NCBI GenBank assembly: GCA_963791635.1
Contig: CAWBTC010000017.1
Location: forward strand, 744,001-808,000
Length of the DNA stretch: 64,000 nt
Direction of reading: 5' to 3'
Origin: VFMC01 sp963791635
Lineage (GTDB): Bacteria; Actinomycetota; Acidimicrobiia; Acidimicrobiales; Ilumatobacteraceae
In this document: piece by piece, positions 17,759 to 26,358 of the stretch
How positions within the stretch are numbered: position 1 is the stretch's first letter
How the letters are laid out: each line of letters starts with the position of its first letter
Notes under the pieces: model-generated
The model's database searches: none
What the model saw: only the letters and a program-made list of their open reading frames with translations
What the model was told of the DNA's origin: nothing
Program-made: the position numbers and the translations under genes

Positions 17759-18613
17759 ATGAGGCGATGGAAGCAGTTCGGCGCAGCGGTGGCGCTCGCG
17801 AGTGTCACCACCCTGGGGGTGGCCGGCCACTCCACGGCAATCAGCGGCGGCGATGCCGACGGGCAACAACACCCGAACGTCGGCATCATCGTCATGTACA
17901 CCTCCGAAGGCCGGTTCCGCTGCACCGCCACCCTCGTGGCTCCCGAAGTCCTCCTCACCGCGGCGCACTGCACCGACGGCACCCTCGGCAAGACGATCGT
18001 CTCGTTCGACACCGACATCGCTCAGGCCGCGCCGAGCAACCTCCCGACGGCGGATCCTGCGGTCGGCTACACCGGGGCCCCCGGCGTCGTCAACGGCAAG
18101 ACCTGGTTCGCGGGGACCGCCGTCGGCTCGCCCGCCTATTCGGACTTCACCGACCTGGACAACTGGAACGATTATGCGGTCGTGATTCTCGACGCACCCA
18201 TCGCGGGGATCATCCCCGCGCCGATTGCACCGGTCGGCTATCTCGACCAGTTCCGCCAGCCGAAGCTGAACAAGACCCTGTTCACGATGGTCGGCTACGG
18301 GACCCGGATCGGCAAGCCCGCCAGCGGTCCGCAGAAGGCCCAGCCGCTGAGCTTCCCGCTCATCCGTCGCACCACCACGGCTCCCGGCCAGAAGCTGATG
18401 CCGCAGATCATCCAGTTGAACGGCAACGTCAACGACACCCGCGGGGGTGGGGGTTCCTGCTTCGGCGACTCGGGCGGTCCGCTGTTCCTGAACGGCTACG
18501 TCGTCGGCGTCACGAGCTACGGCTACACCGCCAACTGCCGGTACATCGACGGCTACCAACGCATCGACCTCGCCATCGCCCGAGATTTCCTCGCGCCGTT
18601 CCTCGCCGGCTGA
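17759..18613 (+). CDS. secreted trypsin-like serine protease
   Basis: 284 residues. Residues 1-28 form a Sec signal peptide (RRWKQ, then a hydrophobic run ending near HSTA). The chymotrypsin-fold triad is His70 (LLTAAHC), Asp138 (NWNDYAVVIL) and Ser238 (CFGDSGGPLF). ISGGDADG resembles an activation-site N-terminus, as in IVGG. It should be an exported endopeptidase. GGAAGGAA stands 6 nt before the ATG, and a TACGTT -10-like box lies at 17718-17723. A strong hairpin follows the gene. Confidence 0.9.
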   Translation: MRRWKQFGAAVALASVTTLGVAGHSTAISGGDADGQQHPNVGIIVMYTSEGRFRCTATLVAPEVLLTAAHCTDGTLGKTIVSFDTDIAQAAPSNLPTADPAVGYTGAPGVVNGKTWFAGTAVGSPAYSDFTDLDNWNDYAVVILDAPIAGIIPAPIAPVGYLDQFRQPKLNKTLFTMVGYGTRIGKPASGPQKAQPLSFPLIRRTTTAPGQKLMPQIIQLNGNVNDTRGGGGSCFGDSGGPLFLNGYVVGVTSYGYTANCRYIDGYQRIDLAIARDFLAPFLAG

Positions 18614-18667
18614 CTCTCGAGCCGGTCATCGAGTTGGGTGTCGACCCAACCTCGACCTGCGCCACCA

Positions 18668-18698
18668 GAGGGGCGAGCGGCCGAGCCGCTCGCCCCTC
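18668..18698 (+). terminator. strong GC-rich stem-loop terminator after the protease gene
   Basis: A perfect 14-bp stem (GAGGGGCGAGCGGC with its complement) and a 3-nt CGA loop, about 55 bp past the protease stop. No T-run follows, so it may act with Rho or as an actinobacterial I-shaped terminator. Confidence 0.6.
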
Positions 18699-18709
18699 GT
18701 CGCGTCTCC

Positions 18710-18715
18710 TATGGT
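18710..18715 (+). promoter_or_regulatory. -10 box upstream of the VOC gene
   Basis: TATGGT immediately after the terminator stem; transcription from it would give a leader of about 40 nt carrying the CAGGGGG ribosome-binding site of the next gene. Confidence 0.35.
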
Positions 18716-18761
18716 GCGCCCGGCGACGTGGGTGCGTCGCCGTTGATCTCAGGGGGAACTC

Positions 18762-19169
18762 ATGGGTGTGCAGCTCACCAAGGACTCGATCGATCTCGGC
18801 ATCGTGATCCGTGATGCCGACAAGTCGTTGGCGTTCTACCGCGACACCCTCGGGTTCGTCGATGCCGGCTCGAACCCGATGCCGGGCGGTGGAGGCACGA
18901 TGTACCGCTTGATGTGCGGCACCAGCCTCATCAAGCTCATCCACCCGGGCACCGAGCCCCCTGCGGTGGCACCGCCCGGTGGCATCCCCGGCGCGTACGG
19001 CTATCGCTACTGGACCATCACGGTCTCGAACCTCGCCGAGATCACCGACGCGTGCGCCGCCGCCGGTGCCAAGGTGGTCGTGCCCGTTCGCGAGATCCGA
19101 GGCGGCATCAGCATCTCCATCGTCGAGGACCCCGACGGCAACTGGGTCGAGTTCCTCCAGGCCGGCTGA
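18762..19169 (+). CDS. VOC (glyoxalase/dioxygenase fold) protein
   Basis: 135 residues forming one vicinal-oxygen-chelate module pair: IDLGIVIRDADKSLAFYRDTLGF at the N-terminus and VREIRGGISISIVEDPDGNWVEFLQAG at the C-terminus. It might be a glyoxalase, an epimerase or a resistance-type binding protein; the metal ligands do not settle it. CAGGGGG precedes the ATG. It ends 2 bp before the acyl-CoA ligase start, suggesting cotranscription. Confidence 0.8.
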   Translation: MGVQLTKDSIDLGIVIRDADKSLAFYRDTLGFVDAGSNPMPGGGGTMYRLMCGTSLIKLIHPGTEPPAVAPPGGIPGAYGYRYWTITVSNLAEITDACAAAGAKVVVPVREIRGGISISIVEDPDGNWVEFLQAG

Positions 19170-19171
19170 CC

Positions 19172-20624
19172 GTGGCGGTCGTCTCGTTCAGCCTCCGCCT
19201 GCGTCAGTTGGCCGTGTCGCACGCCGACCGTCCCGCGGTCACCTGCGGCGAGGAATCGGTCACCTATGCCGAGCTCGCCGATCGAATCGACGATCTCGCA
19301 GTCGACCTCCGAGACCGGGGGGTGAGTGAAGGTGACATGGTCACCATCGCGCTGCCGAACTCCGTCGACTGGTTCGTGGCCTTCGCCGCCGGCGTGGCGC
19401 CTCGGTGCGACCCCGCAGCCAGTGTCCGCGCGGTTGCCCCAGCGTGAGATCGACGCGATCGTCGAGCTCGCGAACCCGAGCGCTGTGCTCGGGGTGCCGG
19501 CAGGATCGCTCGCGGGTCGAGCGTGTCTGCCGATCGGCTACCGGGCGCCTGCTCGCGCCGCCGACTCGGTGCTCGAAGAGCTCGTCTCGAAGGAATGGAA
19601 GGCACCGACGTCAGGCGGGTCGACCGGTCGTCCCAAGCTGATCGTGTCGGGCGATCCGGCAGCATTCGACCCAGCGGTTCCGTCGGCGTTGACGTTCGGA
19701 GCCACCGGCCCGATGATCATGCCCGGTCCGCTGTACCACAACGGTCCGTTGATCTGGTCGGTGCAGGGCCTGGTGCACGGCAACGGCGTCGCCGTGCTCG
19801 CGCGGTTCGACCCGGAGGCCACGCTCGCCGCGATCGAGCGCCACCGCGGCGAGGTCGTCTACATGGTGCCGACGATGATGAAGCGGATCTGGCGCCTCCC
19901 CGACGACGTCCGCCTCAGCTACGACCTGGGCAGCCTGAAGTACCTGTGGCACCTCGCCGAGCCGTGTCCGGAGTGGTTGAAGCAGGTGTGGATCGACTGG
20001 CTCGGGCCGGAGCGGATCGTCGAGCTGTACGGCGGAACCGAGGGCCAGACCGCCACAGTGATCAGCGGCGTCGAGTGGCTCGCCCACCGCGGCTCGGTGG
20101 GCCGGCCGGCACCAGGCACCGTGCAGATCACCGACGCGGATGGCAACGAACTGCCGTCGCGGGAGATGGGTGAAGTGTGGTTGCGCAACCTGCGCGACAC
20201 GCCCACCTATCGCTACGTCGGTGCCGAGCCACGCGCTCGCGAAGGCGGCTGGGAATCGCTCGGCGACATGGGCTGGCTGGACGAGGACGGCTACCTGTAC
20301 CTCGGCGACCGTGCAGCCGACATGATCCTGTCCGGCGGTGCGAACATCTATCCGGCCGAGGTGGAGTTCGCGATCCAGGAGCACCCGGCGGTGCGCTCGG
20401 TGGTCGTCATCGGTCTGCCCGACGAGGACAAGGGCAACATCGTGCACGCGATCGTCGAAGCCGATGAGAACGAGGTGAGCGAGGCCAGCCTGCGCGAGTT
20501 CCTCGCAGACAGGCTCGTGGTCTACAAGATCCCGCGCACGTTCGAGTTCGTCGACGACGCGTTGCGCGACGACGCCGGCAAGGTCCGCCGCTCCGCGCTG
20601 CGGGCCGCGCGCCTGGCGGGCTGA
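19172..20624 (+). CDS. AMP-binding acyl-CoA ligase, frameshifted near 19393
   Basis: About 480 residues once the reading frame is corrected. The first part, from GTG 19172, encodes FSLRLRQLAVSHADRPAVTC ... NSVDWFVAFAAG, and the next frame continues RLGATPQPVSARLPQREIDAI without loss. Comparison with the usual A-W-(K/R)-LGA-PQPVS motif suggests one surplus base at about 19392 (GCGTGGCGC). Downstream motifs are intact: SGGSTGRPKLI, YGGTEGQ, GDMGWLDEDGYLYLGDRAADMILSGGANIYPAEVE and a C-terminal KIPRTFEF. It is a FadD-like ligase for an unknown acid. Whether the shift is real or a base-calling error is undecided; several other genes here show the same defect. Confidence 0.75.
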
Positions 20625-20657
20625 GGGCCGCACTCGCGTTCCTGGAAGACTCGTGTC

Positions 20658-22049
20658 GTGAGCAATGGCCTGACGGACGAACGAGCACTCGACGGGTTGA
20701 CCGCTGAGACGGTCGAGTTGCTGCAGACCATGATCCGCAACGCCTGCGTGAACGACGGCACAGCGGAGTCCGGGCAGGAGGTTCGCAACAGCGACGTCCT
20801 CGAGCAGTTCCTCGGGGGCACCGGCCTCGACCTGCAGACCTACGAGCCCACGCCCGGCCGCACGACGCTCGTCGCGCGCATCGAGGGGACGGATCCGAGT
20901 GCACCGAGCCTGTGCCTCATGGGCCACACCGACGTGGTGCCGGTGAACCGCGAGGGCTGGACCCGCGATCCGTTCGGCGGGGAGCTGGTGAACGGCGAGG
21001 TGTGGGGTCGTGGCGCGGTGGACATGTTGAACCTCACGTCGTCGATGGCCGTCGCATTCCGCCACCTCGCACGTTCGGGGTTCCGTCCGCGTGGTGACCT
21101 GGTGTACGTGGCAGTCGCCGACGAGGAGTCGGGCAGCGCGCACGGCATGCAGTGGATGGCCGACCACGAGCGTGAGGCGGTGTACGCCGACTACGTGCTC
21201 ACCGAGAACGGCGGGCTGCACTCGGGGCCCAAGGAGCAACCGTGGATCGGCATCAACGTGGGCGAGAAGGGCGTCGCGTGGCGTCGCCTTCGGGTGCGGG
21301 GCACGCCGGGTCATGGCTCTGTGCCGTTCAAGGCGAACAACGCGCTGATGACCGCCGCGGCCGTGATCCAGCGCCTCGGTGACTACCGGCCCGCACCGCG
21401 TTTTCACGAGCTGTGGCGCACCCGGGTCGACACCCTCGGTGTCGACGAGGCGGCGCGCACCGCGCTGCTCGACCCCGAACAGATCGACGCCTTCCTCGAA
21501 GCTCTCCCCGTGCCAGGCCCCGGAGCGCATCTGCACGCCTGCACACACACGACGTTCTCGTGCAACACGATCGGGCCGGGCATGCAGTCCGATGGGTCGG
21601 TGACGAGGATGAAGACCAATGTGATTCCCGACTGCGTCGACATCGGTGTCGATGTGCGCACGTTGCCGGGAGAGGGCCACGACGATGTGGACGCGCACCT
21701 GCGCGCCGCGCTCGGTGATCTCTACGACCGGGTGGAGGTGCAGGTGGTGATGAACGATCCGGCAACGATCAGCCGCACCGACACACCGCTGTGGGACGCG
21801 CTCGAACGCTCCATCGTGAAGCCGTTCCCGACCGCCCGCCCGACGCCGCAGCTCGTCGTCGGATTCACCGACTCCCGCGTCTACCGGGCGATGGGGTCGA
21901 TCGCCTACGGCGCCGGGCTGTTCAGTCCCGACCTCGATGCCTCCGACTTCGGCAGACGGTTCCACGGCAACGACGAGCGCATCGACGTGGAGTCGCTCCA
22001 GCTCACGACGAACCTCTGGCTCGACGTCGTCCGCGACCTGTTGGGTTGA
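20658..22049 (+). CDS. M20-family metallopeptidase (Zn-dependent)
   Basis: 463 residues starting at GTG. The M20 signature is complete: GHTDVVPV (first metal His and Asp), WGRGAVDMLN (bridging Asp), ADEESGS (catalytic and metal Glu) and a dimerisation domain from about 200 to 320 (GTPGHGSVPFKANNAL), with a C-terminal metal His in FHGNDERI. Relatives include acetylornithine deacetylase, succinyl-diaminopimelate desuccinylase and dipeptidases; the substrate cannot be fixed. The gene lies 33 bp after the acyl-CoA ligase and converges with the phosphatase gene. Confidence 0.87.
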   Translation: MSNGLTDERALDGLTAETVELLQTMIRNACVNDGTAESGQEVRNSDVLEQFLGGTGLDLQTYEPTPGRTTLVARIEGTDPSAPSLCLMGHTDVVPVNREGWTRDPFGGELVNGEVWGRGAVDMLNLTSSMAVAFRHLARSGFRPRGDLVYVAVADEESGSAHGMQWMADHEREAVYADYVLTENGGLHSGPKEQPWIGINVGEKGVAWRRLRVRGTPGHGSVPFKANNALMTAAAVIQRLGDYRPAPRFHELWRTRVDTLGVDEAARTALLDPEQIDAFLEALPVPGPGAHLHACTHTTFSCNTIGPGMQSDGSVTRMKTNVIPDCVDIGVDVRTLPGEGHDDVDAHLRAALGDLYDRVEVQVVMNDPATISRTDTPLWDALERSIVKPFPTARPTPQLVVGFTDSRVYRAMGSIAYGAGLFSPDLDASDFGRRFHGNDERIDVESLQLTTNLWLDVVRDLLG

Positions 22050-22065
22050 CGCCTCGGATCGGTGC

Positions 22066-22566
22066 TCAGTCAGTTGCCAGGAGACGCAGCAGTTCCAACT
22101 GGCTGCCCGCCTCGGGTCCCGCCATCGGACGATGGGCGCGCACGTGGGCGAGCGAGTCGCGCAGGGGCCATCCCGACAGCACCAGGATCGCAACGGCCGT
22201 CGTTCCTGCGCGGCCGATGCCGGCCGCGCAGTGGACGATCAGTCGCTCGCCGTCGGTGACCCGCTCGACAAGGGATCGGTAGAACGGTCGGGCGCGGTCG
22301 AGCTCAGGTGCGTGCAGGTCGTGGATCGGGAACCACACGGCGCGTGGATCGCGCTCGAGCCAGTTGATGTAGTGCGGGTAGCGGTCGTCGAGCTCATGTC
22401 GTTCGGTGAGGCACACGATCGTGTCGGCTCCCATCCGCGCGAGCAGCGCGCCGGGGTCTGGTGCGGCCACGTGCTTGCCGCAGAGCCACAACCGACCGGG
22501 CAGATCCCCGAGAGGGATCTCGTGGATCCCACCGTCGGTGTTCCACACCGGTCGTGTCGTGTTCAC
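22066..22566 (-). CDS. dual-specificity-like protein tyrosine phosphatase
   Basis: 166 residues, with the P-loop HCAAGIGRAGTT (C-x5-R) and an upstream general-acid region (FPIHDLHAPELDRA). The N-terminal beta sheet (LPGRLWLCGKHVAAPDP ... IVCLTERHEL) is typical of small cytoplasmic DSPs. The GTG start overlaps the stop of the LysR gene by 4 bp (GTGA), so the phosphatase is translationally coupled to that regulator, an unusual pairing that may mean shared control. The physiological target is unknown. Confidence 0.82.
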   Translation of the reverse strand: MNTTRPVWNTDGGIHEIPLGDLPGRLWLCGKHVAAPDPGALLARMGADTIVCLTERHELDDRYPHYINWLERDPRAVWFPIHDLHAPELDRARPFYRSLVERVTDGERLIVHCAAGIGRAGTTAVAILVLSGWPLRDSLAHVRAHRPMAGPEAGSQLELLRLLATD

Positions 22567-23495
22567 GATCGCCTGGTCTCTGCCTGCCGGGCGAGTCGGA
22601 CGAAGCGGTGCACAGCGGCGTCGGCGGCTGCTGGGCGCCACAGCGCTCGGAACTCCCGGCTCAGGTCGAGGTCGGCCACGGGCACCGCCACCAACGAACC
22701 GGTCGCGATCTCGCCGGCAACTGCCAGCTCGCTGAGCACGCACGCTCCGTCGCCCGCCATGGCAGCGGTCTTCAACGTGGTCGTGGAAGCGAGCACGGCC
22801 AGCGGCGCGGCCAGCTCGAGACCGACCGAGGTGATCGCTGCCTCGAATGCGTCACGCGTGCCCGACCCCTGCTCGCGCAGCAGCAACGGCGCTGCTGCCA
22901 GCTCCGATGGAGCCAGTGGCGTGCGCCGGCGGGCCCACGGGTGTTCGGGCGAGACGACCACGGCGAGGGCATCGCCGCCGACGATCGCCGACGACAGGCC
23001 GGGGAAGCGCCGCGGCGTCTCCACGAAGCCAAGCAACACCTCACCGTCACCCACAGCGCGGGCGACCGCGACCGAGTTCCCGACGGCGAGATCCACCGGC
23101 ACCCCGCCGGAAGCGCGGTGTGCGTGCAGCCAGCCGGGAAGCACGTATTCGGCAACGGTGAGGCTGGCCATGATCCGCAACGGATGCTGTTCGGCGCTCG
23201 CCCGCAACGCACCGACGCCTGCCGCGAGACGATCGACGGCAGCCAGCACGTCGTTGGCCCATTCGGCGACGGCATGACCTTCGGGCGTGGGCACCGATCC
23301 ACCCGGCCCGCGCCGGAGCAACTCCACGCCGACCCGGCGCTCCAGCAGGCGCAGACGCTCGGTGGCCGAGGGCTGGGACAGGTGGTGCTGGCGAGCGGCT
23401 GCCGAGATGCTGCCGAAGCGGATCGTGTCGATGAACAACTCGAGACCCACGAGGTCGTCCACGCGCAACGTGTTCGCGAGCGCGGTTCGTGCCAT
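22563..23495 (-). CDS. LysR-family transcriptional regulator
   Basis: 310 residues from ATG 23495. The winged HTH (about 10-75) reads LELFIDTIRFGSISAAARQHHLSQPSATERLRLLERRVGVELL, and the periplasmic-binding-like effector domain spans about 95-300. LysR genes divergent from yeiH-type transporters commonly regulate them. A perfect 11-bp dyad (23489-23513) overlaps both this start codon and its -10 box, so autorepression is likely. It is coupled to a protein phosphatase downstream. GTG 23501 is an alternative start. Confidence 0.88.
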   Translation of the reverse strand: MARTALANTLRVDDLVGLELFIDTIRFGSISAAARQHHLSQPSATERLRLLERRVGVELLRRGPGGSVPTPEGHAVAEWANDVLAAVDRLAAGVGALRASAEQHPLRIMASLTVAEYVLPGWLHAHRASGGVPVDLAVGNSVAVARAVGDGEVLLGFVETPRRFPGLSSAIVGGDALAVVVSPEHPWARRRTPLAPSELAAAPLLLREQGSGTRDAFEAAITSVGLELAAPLAVLASTTTLKTAAMAGDGACVLSELAVAGEIATGSLVAVPVADLDLSREFRALWRPAAADAAVHRFVRLARQAETRRS

Positions 23496-23513
23496 AGGCA
23501 CAGCCTATGGCAC
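23489..23513. promoter_or_regulatory. perfect 25-bp dyad, LysR operator in the divergent promoter
   Basis: GTGCCATAGGC-ACA-GCCTATGGCAC: two perfect 11-bp arms with a 3-nt centre. TAGGCT on the minus strand (23507-23502) lies inside it and stands 6 nt before the LysR ATG, so bound protein would cover the LysR -10 box and start codon. The symmetric form suits a LysR dimer. Confidence 0.65.
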
Positions 23514-23540
23514 CCAGGAGATCACCGGGTTCACCATGCC

Positions 23541-24629
23541 ATGGTGGGGGCGCAACATGCGATCGTGACCATCGCGCCCGTCGTCGACCACGGTCGACGC
23601 TCGCGTCTGCCGGCCACCTCCTCGGCCCCGATTGCGGGAGGGCTTGCCTTGGCGGGCGCCGGTGCGGTCGTGGGCATGGTCGTCCACGAGTGGCGTCCGA
23701 CGGTGTCTGCACACGTCGTCGCGGTACTCGTCGGCATCGCGATCGGGAACCTCCCCTGGAATCAGGGTGCACCTCCGGCGGGCTTGCGTGTCGCGGGCCT
23801 TCGTGTGGCGGGCCGGCACGTGCTGCGCCTGGGCATCGTGGTGCTCGGCCTGCGCCTGTCGCTCGGTGACGTGGCCGCCCTCGGTCCGAGGATGCTCGTC
23901 GTCGTCGTAGTGGTCGTGGCGGCCACCTTCGTCGGGACGCGCCTGCTCGGCCGGCTGTTGGGGCTGTCGCCGGGCCTTTCGTTGCTGGTGGCGACGGGCT
24001 ACTCGATCTGTGGTGCCTCGGCCATCGCCGCCGCCGAACCCTTCGCGGACGCGACCGAGGAGGAGGTGGCGTACTCGATCGCACTCGTCGCGCTCTGCGG
24101 CTCGCTGGCGATCGGGGTGCTGCCAGCAATCGGCGAACTGCTCGGCCTGTCGAGTGAGGTGTTCGGCGCATGGGCCGGTGCGTCGGTGCACGACGTGGGC
24201 CAGGTGGTGGCAGCGGCCTCCACTCGCGATCACGTGGCACTCGAGACGGCCGTCGTGGTCAAGCTCACCCGCGTTGCGATGCTGGCCCCACTCCTCGCAG
24301 TGGTGGCCGTCGGGGCGCGCCGCCGACCGCGGCCTGGTGCCGGCAACGCCGCCCTGACGACCGTCGCCCGCCCGCCGGTGCTGCCGTGGTTCGTCGTCGC
24401 GTTCCTCGCCGCCGCTGCACTCCGATCGACGGGCACCCTGTCGGTCGCCCAGCTCGGTCATGCCCGCCTGGTCGAGACCTTCCTGATCGGAGCCGGACTC
24501 GTCGGGTTGGGCAGCCAGGTGGTGTGGCACCGGTTGCGCCGTCTGGGCGGGCGTCCGCTGGTGCTCGGTGCCGCCAGTTGGGTGCTCGTGGCCGTGACGT
24601 CGCTGGTGGCGGTTCACACCGCGAGTTGA
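23541..24629 (+). CDS. YeiH-family (UPF0324) putative anion/sulfate exporter
   Basis: A 362-residue polytopic membrane protein with about ten hydrophobic segments. Family motifs are NLPWNQGAPPAGLRVAGRHVLRLGIVVLGLRLS, SLLVATGYSICGASAIAAAEP, and a later WAGASVHDVGQVVAAA. YeiH relatives are predicted exporters of sulfonate- or sulfate-like anions. The ATG at 23541 gives the shortest N-terminus that keeps the first segment. It is divergent from LysR across a shared operator. The stop codon lies inside the first unit of a 14-bp tandem array. Confidence 0.85.
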   Translation: MVGAQHAIVTIAPVVDHGRRSRLPATSSAPIAGGLALAGAGAVVGMVVHEWRPTVSAHVVAVLVGIAIGNLPWNQGAPPAGLRVAGLRVAGRHVLRLGIVVLGLRLSLGDVAALGPRMLVVVVVVVAATFVGTRLLGRLLGLSPGLSLLVATGYSICGASAIAAAEPFADATEEEVAYSIALVALCGSLAIGVLPAIGELLGLSSEVFGAWAGASVHDVGQVVAAASTRDHVALETAVVVKLTRVAMLAPLLAVVAVGARRRPRPGAGNAALTTVARPPVLPWFVVAFLAAAALRSTGTLSVAQLGHARLVETFLIGAGLVGLGSQVVWHRLRRLGGRPLVLGAASWVLVAVTSLVAVHTAS

Positions 24630-24671
24630 ACACCGCGAGGTGAAGATCGCGAGTTGAACACCGCGAGTTGG
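24620..24671. repeat. 14-bp tandem array between convergent yeiH and ABC genes
   Basis: Four units at 24620, 24634, 24648 and 24662: CGCGAGTTGAACAC, CGCGAGGTGAAGAT, CGCGAGTTGAACAC and CGCGAGTTGGATCA. The first holds the yeiH stop, and the array fills the whole 43-bp intergenic gap. It matches in period the unrelated array at 37884. Confidence 0.9.
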
Positions 24672-24672
24672 A

Positions 24673-26358
24673 TCAGACCAGACGACCGTTCTCCAGCCGC
24701 AGCACCTGGTCGGCACGGTCGAACGCAACCGCGCGGTGCGACACGGCCAGGACGGTCATGCCTGTTGCAGCAAGGTTGGTCCACAACAGCAGTTCGGTCT
24801 CGACGTCGAGTGCGCTCGACAGATCGTCGAGCACCACGAGCTCGGGGGCGTGCACGAGCGCCCGCGCCGCCGCAACCCGTTGGCGCTGACCGCCCGAGAG
24901 GCGCAGGCCGCGTGGCCCGATGAGCGTGCGCGCACCATCGGGCATCTCCGCGATGTCGGTGTGCACGGCTGCGAGCTCGAACGCCGTTGCGAGCGCGAGG
25001 TCGTCCATCGGGCCGAGCGCGACGTTGTCGGCGAGCGAGTCGGAGATGAGTTGCGGCACCTGGGGAAGGAATGCCGCGTTCGGCGGCACGAGAAACGCGG
25101 CTCGATCGAGGATCAGCTGGCCGTTCCAGAGCACGTCGCCCGACACGTCGGCACGCACGGAGAGCCCGAGCAACGCTCGGAGGAGCGTGCTCTTGCCCGA
25201 GCCGATCTCACCACTGATGACCGTGAAGCTCCCTCGGCGGATCCGGAACGACACGTCGTGCACGCCGGCACCGCCGGGGTACTCGGCACGCAGGTGGCGC
25301 ACCTCGAGCTCGTCGAGGGGCATCCGCTCGGGCCGTACGGTCGTCGGCCGGCGGCGCAGGTCGCGCCGAGCGATCGGCAGGGCGCGGTCGCGCACGACGT
25401 TGACCGGGTCGCGGCCGGCCACGAGTCCGCTCATCCGGTCGAACGCCACCATGGCCTGCTTGCGCCGGGCCAGCATCCGGCCGATCATCCGTGGCAGGAA
25501 GCTCAACCATCCGAGGTACGCGGTGAAGATCGCGAGGTCGCCGACGGCGAACTCGCCCGATGCCATCGCGCCGGCACTCACCAGCAGCACCAGACCGAGG
25601 CCCACATCGGCGGCGCCCTGGCTGAACGCCCAGACGCTCTCGTCGAGCACGCGGTCGCGCACCGCCGTGTGCCGGCGCAGATCGACCAGCCGCTGCAGCC
25701 GGGCGATCGTGTTGTCCACCGCGTCGTTGACCTTCACCGTCGTTGCGGCGGCCATCACGTCGCCGATCATGCCGCTCACCGACGAGGCGGCCGCGCGGTC
25801 GGCTGTGCGGAACTGCTTGATCTTCGAATCCAGCGTGCGCGTCGCCAGCGCAACGCTCGCCAGTGGGATCAACAACACGCCCGCAGCGCGCGCATCGATG
25901 CTCCCGAGCACGAACGACGCACCCACGGTGAACACCAGGCCGGCGCTCACGTCGAGGATGCCGTCCACGAGCATCGCGACGTCTTCGGCGTCGTCGCGGA
26001 AATGGGTGATCGCCTCGCCCGCCGATCCAACCGGCTGACCCGCTTCGGGCCCGCCACTGGCCATCTGGGCGAGGAGCATGTTGGCGCGGAGCAACGTCTG
26101 GATGTGCACCCAGGCCTGTGTCCACACCAGTGCGCCGGCGTGGATCGTGGCCATTCGGGCGATCTCCAGGACGGCGATCGACAACGCGATCACGAACACT
26201 CGCCCGCTGCGCCCCTCGGAGAGAGCCTCGAAGCCCGTGCCGAGCAGCCAGCCGACCGCGATGGGGAATGTGAAGAACATCACGAAGAGGCCCCAGCCCA
26301 ACCAGAACGCGCCAGGTCGGTGCTGCGCGGCACGCCAGGTGAGTCGCCAGACGTTCAC
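24673..26358 (-). CDS. ABC exporter half-transporter (TMD-NBD), degenerate Walker B
   Basis: 561 residues. Six membrane helices occupy about 15-310, and the nucleotide-binding domain follows: Walker A GEIGSGKSTLL, signature LSGGQRQR, Walker B LVVLDD with Asp where the catalytic Glu normally stands, and H-loop VSHR. It starts at GTG 26358, overlapping the stop of the next ABC gene upstream (GTGA). With that gene it should form a heterodimeric exporter, this subunit supplying the degenerate ATP site. The transported compound is unknown; lipid, peptide or drug export are the usual options. Confidence 0.88.
   Translation of the reverse strand: MNVWRLTWRAAQHRPGAFWLGWGLFVMFFTFPIAVGWLLGTGFEALSEGRSGRVFVIALSIAVLEIARMATIHAGALVWTQAWVHIQTLLRANMLLAQMASGGPEAGQPVGSAGEAITHFRDDAEDVAMLVDGILDVSAGLVFTVGASFVLGSIDARAAGVLLIPLASVALATRTLDSKIKQFRTADRAAASSVSGMIGDVMAAATTVKVNDAVDNTIARLQRLVDLRRHTAVRDRVLDESVWAFSQGAADVGLGLVLLVSAGAMASGEFAVGDLAIFTAYLGWLSFLPRMIGRMLARRKQAMVAFDRMSGLVAGRDPVNVVRDRALPIARRDLRRRPTTVRPERMPLDELEVRHLRAEYPGGAGVHDVSFRIRRGSFTVISGEIGSGKSTLLRALLGLSVRADVSGDVLWNGQLILDRAAFLVPPNAAFLPQVPQLISDSLADNVALGPMDDLALATAFELAAVHTDIAEMPDGARTLIGPRGLRLSGGQRQRVAAARALVHAPELVVLDDLSSALDVETELLLWTNLAATGMTVLAVSHRAVAFDRADQVLRLENGRLV

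Noticed and set aside
19611..22193. An 860-codon open frame on the minus strand
   Set aside because: It is antisense to the acyl-CoA ligase and M20 genes, whose motifs are unambiguous; no recognisable family is encoded.
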